Origin: Telopea speciosissima
Taxonomy: Eukaryota > Streptophyta > Magnoliopsida > Proteales > Proteaceae
Length of the DNA stretch: 64,000 bases
Direction of reading: 5' to 3'
Assembly: GCF_018873765.1 (NCBI RefSeq)
Contig: NC_057922.1
Coordinates: 16,939,563 to 17,003,562 of the forward strand
The position numbers and the translations under genes are program-made. Positions 42,801 to 55,489 of the stretch are shown piece by piece. A model generated the notes under the pieces. That model made no database searches and was not told where the DNA came from. It worked only from the letters and a program-made list of their open reading frames with translations. Positions within the stretch are counted from its first letter, which is position 1, and every line of letters starts with the position of its first letter.

Positions 42801-45800
42801 AGGCGACCAAGGTGAACCCTAGTTGTCAAGGCACCCGCCTAGGCGACACCTTGACAACTATGACTGCAAGCAGTGTGATTGTGTGATTGCTATCGTAACG
42901 GAATTTTTAAAGGTCACTGATTCACATCCCACTCAGTTACATACTGGGACCATCATAATTTTTTAGCACAAGAGAGTAGACTCTCTTGCTGACTCCCTTG
43001 GTACTAACAGAGAATTCAGAGGGTCATTATGTGATGGGTCATATATCAATATGAGATCATTGATCATTCTACTTGAGTGGAGTTTAGGGTCTAGTCATTT
43101 CCTTAATTGTTTGTATTGAATTAATAAAATCATTTCCATTACTTGTCCCAAAAAATTCAAATAAGTTTTTTACCAATGTCAGGGCAAGATTTTTCTCAAA
43201 AATGAATATGCCATAAAATTTTCACCAGAGTACCAGCAAGAGATCCAATGAGTCCAATACGTCAATTTGTTTGATTGTTAACAAAACCAATTCATACCAT
43301 CCTAGTACATCATCAATAAAAAATCCATACCTCAAGTTGTTCATGCAATCGCTTCTGAACTTCCATTTGTAGTCGCAATGCCTCAGTAATCTCAATACCC
43401 CTGTTTGCCAAATCAAGCCACCCAGTCAAAAATTCTAAACTGAACACATTATATTAATTCAAATTCTAAAACTGAACTTTTCATATTAGTTCAACAATTA
43501 ATGACACACAGCACGATCAAGAAGTTTTCGTTTGTACAAGCTTGGCTAGCAGAAACTGGAAAATTTCATACCAAAATTTAGATTGAACATAAAACATAAA
43601 TCTTCAAAATTGCGAGTACCATGCAATTTCTTAAGTTTCTTGACCAACAACCAATTACAAAAGAACTTAGCCACAAGGGAAGTGGAATGCATTCCAATGT
43701 TAAACATTAGAACTGCACATAACTCTTGAGGCTTCAGATACCCACACTTGACTAATTCATTATCCATTGCAGGATCCTGACCAAGGGCCTTTAGGTGTCT
43801 GCTGGGTCCTTGATAAAGTATCACGTTCTTATGAAAAATTTTCAACAACGTATAAACAAAATTTTGACAGTTGCAATGAATGCATAATCAATATACCTAT
43901 TTGGTTAATAACTTATTTATTAAAAAAATTGTATATTATATCCGAGTTGGTAAAACCACTGAATATGAGGCCTTTCTTGAGACTTCGTGAAGCATGCTCT
44001 CTAGAAAAATTCTTAACTAATGTTGCAGAGAATTAGTTTTGACATATATACCTTCCTTAAAAGTAAGCAAAGATTTTAACCAGATTTGTTCCGTCAAGAC
44101 TCAAACCAATGCAAAGGTAGTCTGACAGTGACCAGATAAGACCAACACCACACCAGTAAGAGGTAATGGTGCTTAAGGTGACAGATGAAAGAGAACCCCC
44201 CCTTTTTGGTCAAAAAGAAAGTTGAAGATGATGAAAGAGATCACTGTCATAAGTAGAACAGGAGCAAAGTGGTGATGCAGGACAGCCTAGGATTTTGGAT
44301 TTTTGGCTAAATTAAAAAGAAAGGTGGTGGAGAAAGGTTGGAAATGATTAGGATTTTAACATAAGGAAGAAATTAGGGTGAAAATACGAAATCAGCTTCT
44401 GGTACGACTATGAATATTATCCATTATCAGTATCCTTTGAGAAAAACAGAAGAAAAGAGAGAGAGAGAAAGGAGAAAGAACCACATGAACACCCCTCACA
44501 CATACAATGCAATTCTTTATCCATTTAATTTCACAAACTATAAGGTTTACATCATTTATATAGATCAACGTGCAAGAAAATAGAACATCCTAATTACTTT
44601 AGGACCCCTAAGTCCACCTCCTTTCACAAGGAAAAGAAACAACAACAACAACTCAACCTTATCCCAACTAAATGGGGTTAGTTACATGGATCCTTGCAAA
44701 GACAAAATATTAAAAAAAGAAGAAAAAAAAAAAAAAAAAGAAGCATAACATCATCGACAACAACTCAGCAATATCCCACCTAAATGGGGTCGGCTACATG
44801 GATCCTTCCCTAAAAGTAGAACTCCTAAAATACTTATTGGCTCACTCTAGGACTCCATGTAGAAATAGAAAGTATGGCAAGGTTCCCAAGACTAAAAAAT
44901 GTAACTGAACTGGTACTCCACCCTAAATGATGCAGAGCAGAGAGGCGGATCTGCTGGTGGTGGGAAGAGAAAGAAAAACAAGGAGAGAAGAGACAGTTCG
45001 CAGGATGAGGAGAAAGGAGGGAAACCCAATTCGTTTGGAAGGGGGGGGGGGGGCAGAAAGGAGAGAGAAAGGAGAGGTTCCAACCTCCACTTCAATTTCT
45101 AACCACGGAAGCTATTAGGCCTTTACATTGCTAGTATGGCGTATACTAGCAACCTAGGGTCCAAAACCAAACTACTATTTTAGAGTTTTTTTTTTTCACA
45201 ATTTAAAGATTCCAAAATATTTAGAAATGTTTAATTAGGTTTTCCCTGAAGTTTCGAGCCAAAATATGACCATTTGAGCACCGAAATGTTAAAAAAAAAA
45301 TGCAACCAAAGTTTACCAGATTTCAATTGAAATCTGAAGGGTCGAAACCGAGACCTTGAATTATGCCCCTACCCCTTCATTGCTCTTCCACTTCAATTAA
45401 GAGAGTCACATGGTTCAACAATTTCAATTTCTCAGTACCAGATGCCTATTAAATAGACACAAGCATGATCTCTTTGTCCCCCTCCCCATCCTTGTCATTC
45501 TAGGTTTCTCCTTTTCTTTTCTTTTTTCTTTTTCTGGGGAATAGTTAAACACAAGTTGCCTCCACGGAAAAACAACCACCTCCTTACATCTTTTACCGCA
45601 TTGGCAAAATGCTATGACTCTTATGGTCTACCTCTTTAACATACCAAGTTCATCAGTTCTCACAGATTAACCATTGTTCATGAATCTGAATCATCAAAAT
45701 ACCCAGTTCCCACATGCAACAGCTGAGTGAATACCTACAGGCAATGCTTACATAGAGCATTGAGCTGGGCAATTAGACTGTCCAGACAGTCTACTTCCAG

Positions 45801-48800
45801 GACTCGATGGTCCTGTAAATTTTGCATAGAATCATGACGAGACCTGGGGATCAGGTTGTCAGACTGTTCAGATTGCTGACCCCTAGGGTCAAGAGGTTAG
45901 AGGTCCAGATCCAGTCCAACTTTGACAACATTTCCCACAGCCCTATTCAAAACCTCCATCTTTCCCTTTCTGCTCATCTGATCTTGCACGTTTGGTCAGG
46001 TCTTCGCTGCCATCCAAAAATACTGACCAGATGGCAGTTCAGGATGCTCCTACCACTTGCAAGGCTCACACACCTCCAACCTTACCTTCTGAAAGAAGTA
46101 ATTGATCACCACTGGACAAGCATCTCAGCCCTTTTTCAGACACAAAAACCTGACCTTAACATCAATCTTACTTCCTCAAGATGATCAAGAATAGCTGCAA
46201 TACTAGGCTTTACAAGGTAAATTTAACATAGATAATACAACACGGGGGGTTGTCATCTACTTGCAAGTTCCAATCCATCAAACAATAAGCATTCTGACAT
46301 TGATCTTCTTCCATAATTGTCAGTCGCCAGCTCAGACTCAAGCTCCTTGCTGAATATTATTCTCCCAAACATAATCAGTTGAATATCTAACATTCTGACT
46401 TCTGTGATCTTTGTAATTTGAGTGCCTTGACAAGCTCAAAGGATGACCCTTTTTTTTTTTTGGCTATAGGAAAACCTGGCATAGGCCCCGATCAAAGCTT
46501 TCACATGCTAGTACATTTTCTGGTGGTCCAAACAAGCCTAACTGATGTAGGTAACTTTGATGGGCCCCAAGCAGGGACACCAGTCGGGCATTTCAGCCCA
46601 GCCAGGAGATCCAGGATACCAGAATTGATGCAATCTGAAAATCCAGATTAAGGATCTCAGATGCAAGTAGGCCCAATAATCAAATTTGAAGTTGCTTCTG
46701 GCGGTAAAGGTGAAATCAGACCTGCAACTGGAATACTTGCTCACAACAAAGGATGGCTTGGAGAAACAAACTCCAGGGTTCCGATCACCGATGAAACCCC
46801 CACCTTCGATCAAGATATTAGACCAGACAGAGTTTTGCCGAAGGAGTTCCAACAAACTCTCTGTTATTCACTATTCTGCTAGAACAGAACCAGAGATAAG
46901 TGCTCTTCTGCCAGAACAAAACCTGAGTTCGGGAACATGATTGGAAGAATGGAAGGAGAAGAAGATGAGAGAGAGAGAGAGAGAGAGAGAAGAAATCAGA
47001 TTTGGGACACCAATCCCGTATTCTTTAAAAAAACTCATATTCTTTACTCAAATCATCTCTAATTGATGACGGATGTATTACATATATATAGACCTTCTAA
47101 AATTCCTAATTTGACTCATAAAAGGACTTCTAATCACTCCAATACACTCAATAAAGTAAATAAACTCAAAACAAAATTCTATCTAGCTATTAAGTATCCT
47201 AATCAAACTCAAACACTCAATTTAACTGCTATTCCCGTGTAACACTATCCCCACTTTATAGGCTTATAAATTAGGTCCATTACATCAATAAGCCCAAAAA
47301 TAAGAAGCCTAAGGTCTATAGAACCCAACAATGGGCCAAAATAAAGTTTTATAAGGCCCAATTGACCCAATTGGACAATCTTAACTGCATCAAGAATCCT
47401 AATACAGCCCACCAAAGGGATCAAGGATACTAGAATCCTTGTACGCGGGCTCCTACATTTCTCAAAGGGACAGTAGAGAAACAAGTCACAATGCCAGTTA
47501 AGCTCAAATTACAGCTTGTACCCCATGATTCCATAAGCCAAAATCATAGAGATGGGAACAGCCAACAAACGAAGGCCCTCAGAGATTGTTACATAGTATC
47601 AGAAGGACCTCGGCAACCAGCATAGTTGTCTAGTTGATGCCTTGGCGTTCAGGTGCAATTCAAGGCACCTTATTGGATGCAGCAGCATGAAAAAGACATA
47701 CGCCTTTGGTCCACCTTGTGGATTGGATGGATGCATTATTGTTTGTTTTTTTTTTTTTAAATATATTACAGGCAATCGATCCTAATTCTAACCCTCTTAT
47801 TATTTGTGTACAGGATTATGAAGCACATGGATACATGGAAATATGTCGTTAAAAATAAATCTTTTTTTTTAAAAAAAAAGAGGAAAAACAAAAGAGGAGA
47901 GAGGAGAATGACGCTATCCACACTTTAACTTCAACCTCATCAAGACATTCTCCGATTGAAACCCTCAACGGCTCATTTTCTTTTTGATAGGTAAGGGAGC
48001 TCAATTTCTTCTTCTTCTTTCTCTGGTTCCAGTTATGGTTCCCCCCTCCCCCCTTTCTCTGGTTTCAGTTATGGGTTTTTTTTTCACTTTCTTTTCTTCT
48101 TCCCTGCTTCATATGAGTGTATATGTATCTATTTTTGGAGGTGTGCTGGTATGTGCATCAGTACATCCATGTATTTTGGGTGATGGCTATATATATATAT
48201 ATATATCCAGTTATTAGTTGTTACGTAACCCAATCTTTATCAGCTGTCGGTGACTGTCTTCATAAACATGCAAGCTGTATGACTGATTTTTTCTGGTTCC
48301 TAATTTCAAGTCTTTCTTAGCTAGAATTTGCTTACAACAGAACAGTGTTTTCCTGCAAATGTCTTGCTTAAATAGGTTGTAGTGCTGTCCATCTGGAAGC
48401 CTAGGCCAGCAAACTCCTTACTCTGGCAAAGAGTGACATGTCTAGACTAGATTTTTTATTCAGGCCATCATTTTGCAATTGGAAAACAATACTTCTAATG
48501 GTTATAAAAAGTCCCGATAAACAAAAGACATTCAGGAACATACGTTTTCAAGTCTAGAGACATTTCCTCGATTGGATTTGTTTTTTTCTCTGATGTGCCT
48601 GCATAAACAAGAGAAACACCCACTTTCAAAATGAATTTCATGTCGTCTTAATTCTCATAAAAAAATAAACAGGACAACAAACAGCAGAAAAAAAAAAGAG
48701 CATCCCAGTACAGAAGGCTCCCGCTACTGGAGGGTCTGGGAGGGGAAAATGTACACAGCCTCACCCCCGCTTCAGGGAGAGGCTGTTTCCTTGTTTCGAA

Positions 48801-50489
48801 CCTGAAACCTGATGGTTTGCAATAGCACAACTTAACCATCGCGCCAAGGCTTACACACTAACAAAAAAAGCAAAAACTACAAATAAATTTGCAGTGGAGT
48901 AACCATATTAAAATTGAACAGATCACGAGTGAAAGTGTTTCTATAATCAGAGAAAGTAAGATAATAGCTGTAAGATTTATCCAGAAAACGCTTGTAAGGG
49001 GAGGAAACAACCCCCCCCCCCAAAAAAAATAAATAAATAAAAGGGTACAATTTAAAATTGCAACATGCAAAACGATGAAAGCAACCAAGCAGGAGAGTCA
49101 AAGAAGAAAATTCAAGTAATAGCTATTAAGTTAGAAATGGAAAAAGAAAGTTCAAAAGGAACAGATAGGCAGTTATTATTTACCTTCTGATGAGTCTGGT
49201 CTATACCTAGCTGTTCTGTACTTCTGTAATTCAAAAAGCAAGACCCAGTTAAACTATAATAAAATAACTAGTGCAAGTGTGAAAACCTAAAAGAAACTGC
49301 AATTTACAGACCTGCAGATGACTTTTCACATGGTAGATGGTTAATCCTTCTACTTTCATGAGCTTTAGCACACCCTTGGGAGTAGCTCCTGTTGGTCAAA
49401 ACATAGAAATTAACACAGGAACTTGACCATAATTCAACAAGCCAAAATGAGATCAATAAACACAGATTACATACTTTCACTGCCACCGAGCTGACTAACA
49501 GCTTCTACAAAACGTTCATGCAGTTCGGGTGTCCAACGCATACGTGGCTTGGTTGGGGCACCACCGACAGAGGAAGGGGGACTACCAACCGTGCAAAGTT
49601 CTCCAGAAGGAATAGAAAGCTGCTGAACTTGGGGCTGGGGCACTGAAGAATTTGAAGATTGTTTGGGCATTTGGTATATTTCTGTCTAAAAAAAAACAAA
49701 CAAAGAAAAAGAAGGAAAGACATAACTTATGCAAATTGTTTCAATTTCCTTTTCCTTTTCTAACGAGAATAGAATAGTTACATGTTTTGCATATATGTTC
49801 AACTTGGCCCGACAAATAAAAGAGTAACTAACCTTTGGTTCAAGACCCACAGAATTGTTGTCAACAAGAAGCTCATTCCAGTTAGGAGCCAAAGCATCAT
49901 CATCGGTGATAAGTTGGTCCGCCCATTCCTGCCAATCATTTCGCTTAGTATGGTCCTCAGATGCCATGACACCACCACCACTACTTTCTATTTGACAATT
50001 TTGGGTGGGGACGCTATCAGGATAATCAAGAAAACCCTGCAGTGGATCTGTACACCAAGAAACATCACTGCTTTCTTTGGAATAATGACTCAATGCCCTT
50101 GATTGGAATGGTCCTGAATGAGAAGACGGTGTTAAAGGCAGAGATGCTCCATTGTTTGATAACTGAGAAATGAAAGGTGCATTTCTAGAATGTCTTTCAT
50201 GGGGTGAAACAGAAGAGAACTGGAGATCTGAGGAGAATCCAGAGTCTGATGAAAATATGTGCCCAACAACACTACTGTTGGTGACCATTGAAGATCCACG
50301 TGGAGGCATGGGATTTGTCATCAGTTCCCTTTCAAATGAAACTTGTGGGGAGTCTGGTAATTTTGGATATTTCTGTTCAAGGGGTATGGGAAGAACTGGC
50401 AAAGACGAGGACATAGCTCCAGATGCTTCCAGGTTACTAAGATGCTTTGCACCAGCTCCTTGAATGGATAAAGTAGGGCGTGCCTCCAT
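39857..50489 (-). CDS. PHR1: PHR1/PHL1-type MYB-CC phosphate-starvation transcription factor
   Basis: Coding exons: 50489-49833, 49685-49475, 49388-49312, 49223-49184, 48598-48544, 43400-43331 and 40204-39857; 485 aa, all GT-AG with consistent phase. The start [10 protein letters not shown] is typical; an upstream in-frame reading begins with TTG, so the ATG at 50489 is preferred. The N-terminal part contains [20 protein letters not shown]. The MYB domain (about residues 267-325) holds [38 protein letters not shown] and the [14 protein letters not shown] signature. The coiled coil follows at about 348-394 ([20 protein letters not shown], then [17 protein letters not shown]). Family members bind P1BS sites as dimers and switch on phosphate-starvation genes, restrained by SPX proteins. 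The acidic, Ser-rich tail is variable. The last two introns (5.1 and 3.1 kb) are filled with repeats. PHR1 and PHL1 cannot be fully separated by eye. Confidence 0.93.
40205..43330 (-). other. Last intron of the PHR1-type gene (3.1 kb)
   Basis: It holds an AAGGCG-family MITE at 42745. The 42200-42460 part has an LTR-like look. Several open frames on both strands (for example 40963-41301) show no known domain. Confidence 0.45.
42745..42862. mobile_element. AAGGCG-family hAT MITE
   Basis: The right end read inward is CATAGTTGTCAAGGTG and the left end AATAGTTATCATGGCA. The flanking 8-mers ATTGCAAC and ACTGCAAG agree at 6 of 8. Same family as 5528-5682. Confidence 0.65.
44643..44812 (-). mobile_element. 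Two short RTE LINE 3' tails
   Basis: Two copies of the RTE terminus after (CAA)n, read on plus as ATCCCAACTAAATGGGGTTA and ATCCCACCTAAATGGGGTCG, start at about 44643 and 44759. Each is under 100 bp and ends in TACATGGATCC. They lie in the 5.1-kb intron of the PHR1-type gene. Confidence 0.75.
46862..47244 (-). mobile_element. Possible solo LTR
   Basis: On the minus strand it starts TGTTACACGGGAATAG and ends GAATAACA, giving TG...CA ends over 383 bp. A TATA-like CTATATATATG and a GA-rich stretch lie within. The flanking 5-mers CTCTC and CTATC differ by one base. Neighbouring sequence at 47250-47480 also looks LTR-like, so the true element could be larger. Confidence 0.4.
48688..48851 (-). mobile_element. 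Au SINE, near full length
   Basis: The minus strand starts AGCCTTGGCGCGATGGTTAA (A box region) and has the B box GGTTCGAAAC. GGAAACAGCCTCTCC, GCGGGGGTGAGGCTGTGTAC, CAGACCCTCCAGTAGCGGG and a T-run tail follow. Order and spacing match the plant Au SINE. It lies in an intron of the PHR1-type gene. Confidence 0.85.
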
Positions 50490-50525
50490 TCCTTTCCATG
50501 TATCAAGAATGCCAGCCAGTGTCAA

Positions 50526-52960
50526 CTAATCATCAACGTGACACTAATTCAGCGCATAATATCCACCTCTAACAATTCTCAGTAAGAGTAACACTCCACC
50601 ACCTTCCTTTCAATTTTCAGCTCCACACACCAAAGGGTCATCAAATATTGCACCTATGGGAAGAAGCATTTACACAGTACACATTAACAACAACTCCTTC
50701 CATCAAATAAATTCTCACAAGACGAGATTAACCAACTGAAAATGTGAGAACGAACAAGGTACAGACATGCCAGGCTCGATGTCAACAATGACAAAGCATT
50801 TGAACAAACACTACCAACCTCGGAGAATGAAACATTCAACTTATACTGCAAGAACACTACAGCAGAAAAAGAAATCATTATGGTGCAAATTAACTTAGAG
50901 ACGTCAATATATAAATAAACTAAAAAGGGAACTCTTTTCAAATACTCAGCAACAGAAGTGCCAGAATAGCACGGTTAACAATGGATACAACAAGAAAACC
51001 TTCAGCAATAAATATAAACCCTGGCAAGAAGAAAATAACAGCACAATGGAGATTCTTAGCCGCATGGACATATTATGCTTTTCCTATTAATAAATATTAA
51101 GTAATAGCTTAAGCTTCACAGAACACTTGTGTGACACAAAAGTTTTAGCTCAAGTAAATTTTGCAGCTAAGACATTAGGCGAGTGAAGAACAATTTGGAC
51201 TGGCCCCAACAATATCTTCAGGAGGTGGATGATCACATGGAAAGGCAACAGGTACTCTGCCCCACTTAGAGGGAGTTCCCCTAACACAAAAGAAGCATGA
51301 TCTTGTATATAGAATTGCAATTGAATGAAAACAATATCTGCAGTACTCCCACTAATTACTAAAAGCCCAAAGCAAAACTTTTGAGTTGAGTAATAAAACC
51401 GATCTAAGCTCGATGGTATCCTCTGATCCATCTGATAGGGATTATATGCAATACTATCACAAACTAATCCCACCACAGATGGGCCAGGTGGCAAGTGGGA
51501 CCATGGTTGCCCTCTAATTGAGGAGTACAAGCCCTTGTTTTATAGAGACTGGCATCATAAGAAAAGATTGTTTTATAGAGATCTACATCATAAGGAAATG
51601 ATGCCTCTCTCACATTATGTGTCGGATTGAACTTCTAAAATTCCCAACCGTGTTTAGGGACCAATTAAGATGCCATATGCAGATCATAAACATATATAAT
51701 GCCCCATCCTTCATCATACTTGGACATTTTTTCTTGCAAGACACTTCATGTCCTCAGTATTTCCAACTAATCCATTAGCACTCTGGCCACTCAAAACAAT
51801 CTAAATGACTTCATCAAATGATTGGAGACTGAGCCAACCTCAATAACTACGACAATCTACATTCATCGAAATGCAGACCTGAACTGCAGGAACAGCAACT
51901 ATCACGAAGCTATGTAAAAGCATAAATGATAGAACAATTTATAGTCTCTTTACCCGTTGCACTTCCACCTTCTCTATCAAGTTCAAAAGTTTCAACTCCA
52001 AAATGGCTTGTTCTCTACTTCAAAGTTAACTTCCTACCTTGCTCCTCCTCTTCACTCATCATTAGATGGAATTTCTTCCAGTGAAAAATAGGAGATACTG
52101 TTCCATATAAATGCTAATACAGTAAGGTTCAATAACCACAAAATGATATTCAAGATATCAAAACATCGCGCACAAGTAACACCCATAAAAAAAAAGGCAA
52201 ATATAAGAAACACGGACAGAAGAAACCAAGGAATTTTTTTTCCAGAATTAGCTATTACAAGTGTTAATGTGTTTTCTTTTCGTATAAATAATCAACCAGA
52301 AGCTGAAGTCAGTTAAAACACATCCCGATAGTACCTCACCCACGATACAGTGGGCAGGAATTCTTTTTTTCTTCATTTTTTTTAAAGAGAGGGGGGGGGG
52401 GGGGAGACGCCACTGAACCACCTCCATTTATGCAGAATTGTACTGAAACTAAAGAAGTGAATTGATAATTCATATAATCATAGATATAAATCTCCACAAG
52501 GAAGAGCAAAATTTAAAAATTTACGACTACCATATAAACATTATAAACCACTGACATAAAACCAAAACCAAAACCCAGAAAGCAATTGAACTAGAAGGTC
52601 GGGACAAAATCTCGGACAACAACCACCTAATAATTCCATATTGCCCCAATTGGCATATTGCCCCAATTGGCCAGACACAAAGTTTGACAATTAACGATGC
52701 AATCACAACCCATCGTTGAGAATAAAGCAAACTAAAAATCCAAAGGATCGTCAAGTAAATCGCAACTCGAAAGCACAGAGACAGAAAGTTAAAGAAGCGA
52801 GGGGGAGGGGGAAATCCATCAATCCTCCAAAATGAGTAATTTTGCGTCAAAAGCAAGAGGAATCATATCGGATAAACTAAGTTATATACTATACATATCC
52901 TGACATCAATAGAATTCTACGAAGAACAAAAACTTGCATAAATAAACGATAAGAACTTAC
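50526..52960 (-). other. Inferred 5' UTR intron of the PHR1-type gene
   Basis: On the minus strand CTCG|GTAAGTTCTT at 52960 is a strong donor and GATGATTAG|TTGACAC near 50525 a plausible acceptor just before the start codon. A long leader intron is common in this family. Inside there is a G-run at 52390-52404 and no recognised gene. Confidence 0.55.
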
Positions 52961-53210
52961 CGAGACCGGGAGCGAGGGAGAGGTATCACAGAATACAACC
53001 CTAGAGAGCTCGGTCGAGAGAGAATATGGTGGCCTGCAGCTCCAGGCGACTCAGACGCAGACGCAATGGTGAGACAACAACAACAACAACAACACGAGGA
53101 AATATTCTGGTGACACGAGCAAAGCCAAAGCCAAAGCCAAAGCCCCGGTCTTCCGAATTGCATCTCAGCACTCACCGTGTGTGTATATTTTTTGCGTTTG
53201 TGTTTGTGTG
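52961..53210 (-). promoter_or_regulatory. Inferred 5' UTR exon and core promoter side of the PHR1-type gene
   Basis: The minus strand is rich in CT and contains simple repeats: (TTG)n at 53077-53095 and TTTGGC units at 53114-53140. The segment ends at the strong donor at 52960. The transcription start cannot be placed. Confidence 0.45.
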
Positions 53211-54270
53211 GGTGTGTGTCCAACTCAGAAAACCGAAAGAAGTGATCGATAAGGAAACTGGCGAAAGCCTTCTTTCTTTGGCCTTTCGGAAGAGCTCATG
53301 AGCTCATCTCCTATCCTATACTTACAAGCTCCACGGGCCCCACATTTTCTTTTTATTGGGTGCGATCGATGTACGATCACATCTGCTAGCCGTATGGGTG
53401 AGTCTATGGGTCTAAGTTCAATCATTGTAGACCGATTCCCTAAACCACTTCGATTCGAACCTTAGCCACCCATTGGTATCTAAACTATTCTTCAAAGAAA
53501 AGATTCTAATTGAGTGGTATCTGAGTGGGCTTACGACTCTGAATCAGTACTTCCTTGATACATTAGGAAATAACAGGTGGACAACAGTTAACATCACCGT
53601 GAGCTCATCTCCACCGTTCACTCGTTTTGTTACCATTACATATGAGAGACTTTAGAGTTCAGACCCGAGACCTGCTGGTCCAACTGGTCCAGTGTTATTG
53701 CCTTTTCAGGTGACGACACGTAAACGGATACCATCAGGAAATTACTACAATACCCTCCTTGTACTTATGGATAAGCCACCTCCATTTGGAGTCAACCTAG
53801 CTTATAGGTTCATGGAATCATGGTTCACACCCGACATAGTTTATTATGGTCCCCCCACGGGCCCCACCCCCTCGAAATGGATTCCAAGACAGTGGTTTTT
53901 GACAAGGGTGTATAGTGTGCTCTGTGTGGACGTAAGCATCTTTCTATCATTTTTTAACTTTTGCTTTATGGAGAACAACCAAGGGTTGTCATTTTGGATC
54001 CGGAAGCGTCCGGAACCGTCGCTAACCCATTACTTAATGGGATGGTTCTGGGAGCTAGGTTTGGGGTTGATGGTTCGAACAGGGACATGGAGCAGATAAT
54101 GATCTTTTCAAATACCCTCAACCGTCATTGAGTTCATCTCAAATAACCTCCACCAAGCACAGCCAAAGAAATAGCATAAGGTGACTGATGAGTTGAAGTC
54201 CTTCCTCTAGCAATGCCTAGGCGGGCTTCCCCCCATAGAAACATGAAAAGCTTGTAATGTGCTAAAAAAT
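53211..54270. other. Upstream intergenic region, unassigned
   Basis: Probably includes the promoter of the PHR1-type gene. A plus-strand frame at 53692-54099 (135 aa) has no recognised domain and ordinary intergenic composition, so it is not called. Confidence 0.4.
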
Positions 54271-54280
54271 GTGATTAAGG

Positions 54281-54431
54281 GAAAATTATCACCTCAAGTA
54301 CAGTACACCTCAAGTGCACTAAAATGTATATCTGACGGTGCACCTTAAAGTGATTTTATTTAAAACACTCTCCCAAGTGCATGTGCACCGTCAGATGTAC
54401 CTTTTTGGTGCACTTGAGGGGATAAAGGTTT
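54281..54431. mobile_element. Mutator-type foldback MITE, 151 bp
   Basis: Inverted arms (GAAAATTATCACCTCAAG and, inward from the right, AAACCTTTATCCCCTCAAG) continue through TCTGACGGTGCAC. An exact 10-bp duplication GTGATTAAGG flanks it at 54271-54280 and 54432-54441. Duplications of 9-11 bp point to Mutator. Confidence 0.85.
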
Positions 54432-54589
54432 GTGATTAAGGCTTTCCATATTAAGTCATTACAGTGTTATCCATTGTAGAACTGCATTCTCTGGATTAGA
54501 AAAAGAAATAGACACTTTAATTAATATAACAAATCAATCATAGAGGAACCTAAAAGAGCTTTTGAATCAAATCTAAATGGAGAAGCCAT

Positions 54590-54845
54590 CCAACATGTCT
54601 CAACAAAAATAGTGCATGCACAATAGATTCTTCACGCTTGCACCAAAAACAATCTCTTTGCGAAAGCATCAAGGAAGTTCGACTGAATGATGCATTTTCC
54701 TTTTAAAACCCTAACCCATAAGGTATTAAGACTCTTAAACATGCACCAACTCTACCTAGCAACCATAGCAAGATTAAAGCATTGAACTTCTCTAAACTCA
54801 TGTCCCCCAAACTTCATACTTTGACACATCCTAGATCATTTAATC
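54590..54845 (-). mobile_element. L1-type LINE remnant (end of the reverse transcriptase ORF)
   Basis: The minus strand reads FGGHEFREVQCFNLAMVAR, a stop, then SLNTLWVRVLKGKCI and NFLDAFAKR. This is the GGLGFRDLxxFNxALLAKQ...LWxRVLKAKY pattern after the reverse transcriptase of plant L1 LINEs. It is a fragment with stops. Confidence 0.7.
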
Positions 54846-54944
54846 CTATATACCCCCTTATTTGAATTATCTTTCCACATGCTTAATTTGATGGGTAAAG
54901 CAATATTATGTTCAAAACAAAACACTACCTCCAAAGCAACTTCA

Positions 54945-55062
54945 ACCACCACCATCACCTCCACTGCCATCGTCATTGCCACCACCACCTCCATCACCAC
55001 CGCCAGTCCACCACCACTACCACTACCATCAATGCCACTGCCATCACCTCCACCAAATTTTT
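54945..55062. repeat. CCA/CCT-rich low-complexity repeat
   Basis: Irregular ACC/CCT triplets. A similar GGT-rich stretch lies at 61620-61675. Open frames across it are compositional. Confidence 0.8.
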
Positions 55063-55489
55063 GGATGTTCAATTTGAAAATTTATAAAAGTTTTAGAAAC
55101 ATAAATTATTACACATAACAAATGCCTTTCTTTTTCTCTTTTGGCCTAAAAATAAAAATTACTATGCATTACCAAATGCGTTTTTTTGTCCAGAAATTTG
55201 TCCTAGTAACAAAAATACAAAAATTTATTTCTGGAATAAAAACATGACTGAGAAACAGAAATGTTATCATGTTCGAAACAAAAAGTTTTAAACATGTTTT
55301 TGCTTCTGGCTCAAGCACCTGGCCTGCTAAGTCCGTAAAGAACAAAAATTCCACCATACATTTCATCTTTCCTAGTTTGTTTATTTGAGATTGTAAAATG
55401 AAGGGGTGGATCCACATTGTTTAAAAACCATATAAAAAAATCTATAGAATCAGTCTATTTAAATTGGAATTGATTAACTCCGATTTTGG

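Noticed and set aside
45822-46184. 120-aa plus-strand open frame
   Set aside because: Lies in an intron of the PHR1-type gene and shows no recognised domain; probably repeat-derived.
53692-54099. 135-aa plus-strand open frame
   Set aside because: No domain, no nearby homologous exon, and composition like the surrounding intergenic DNA.
54879-55118. Thr/Pro-rich and Gly/Val-rich frames
   Set aside because: They come from a CCA/CCT triplet repeat and have no supporting motif.
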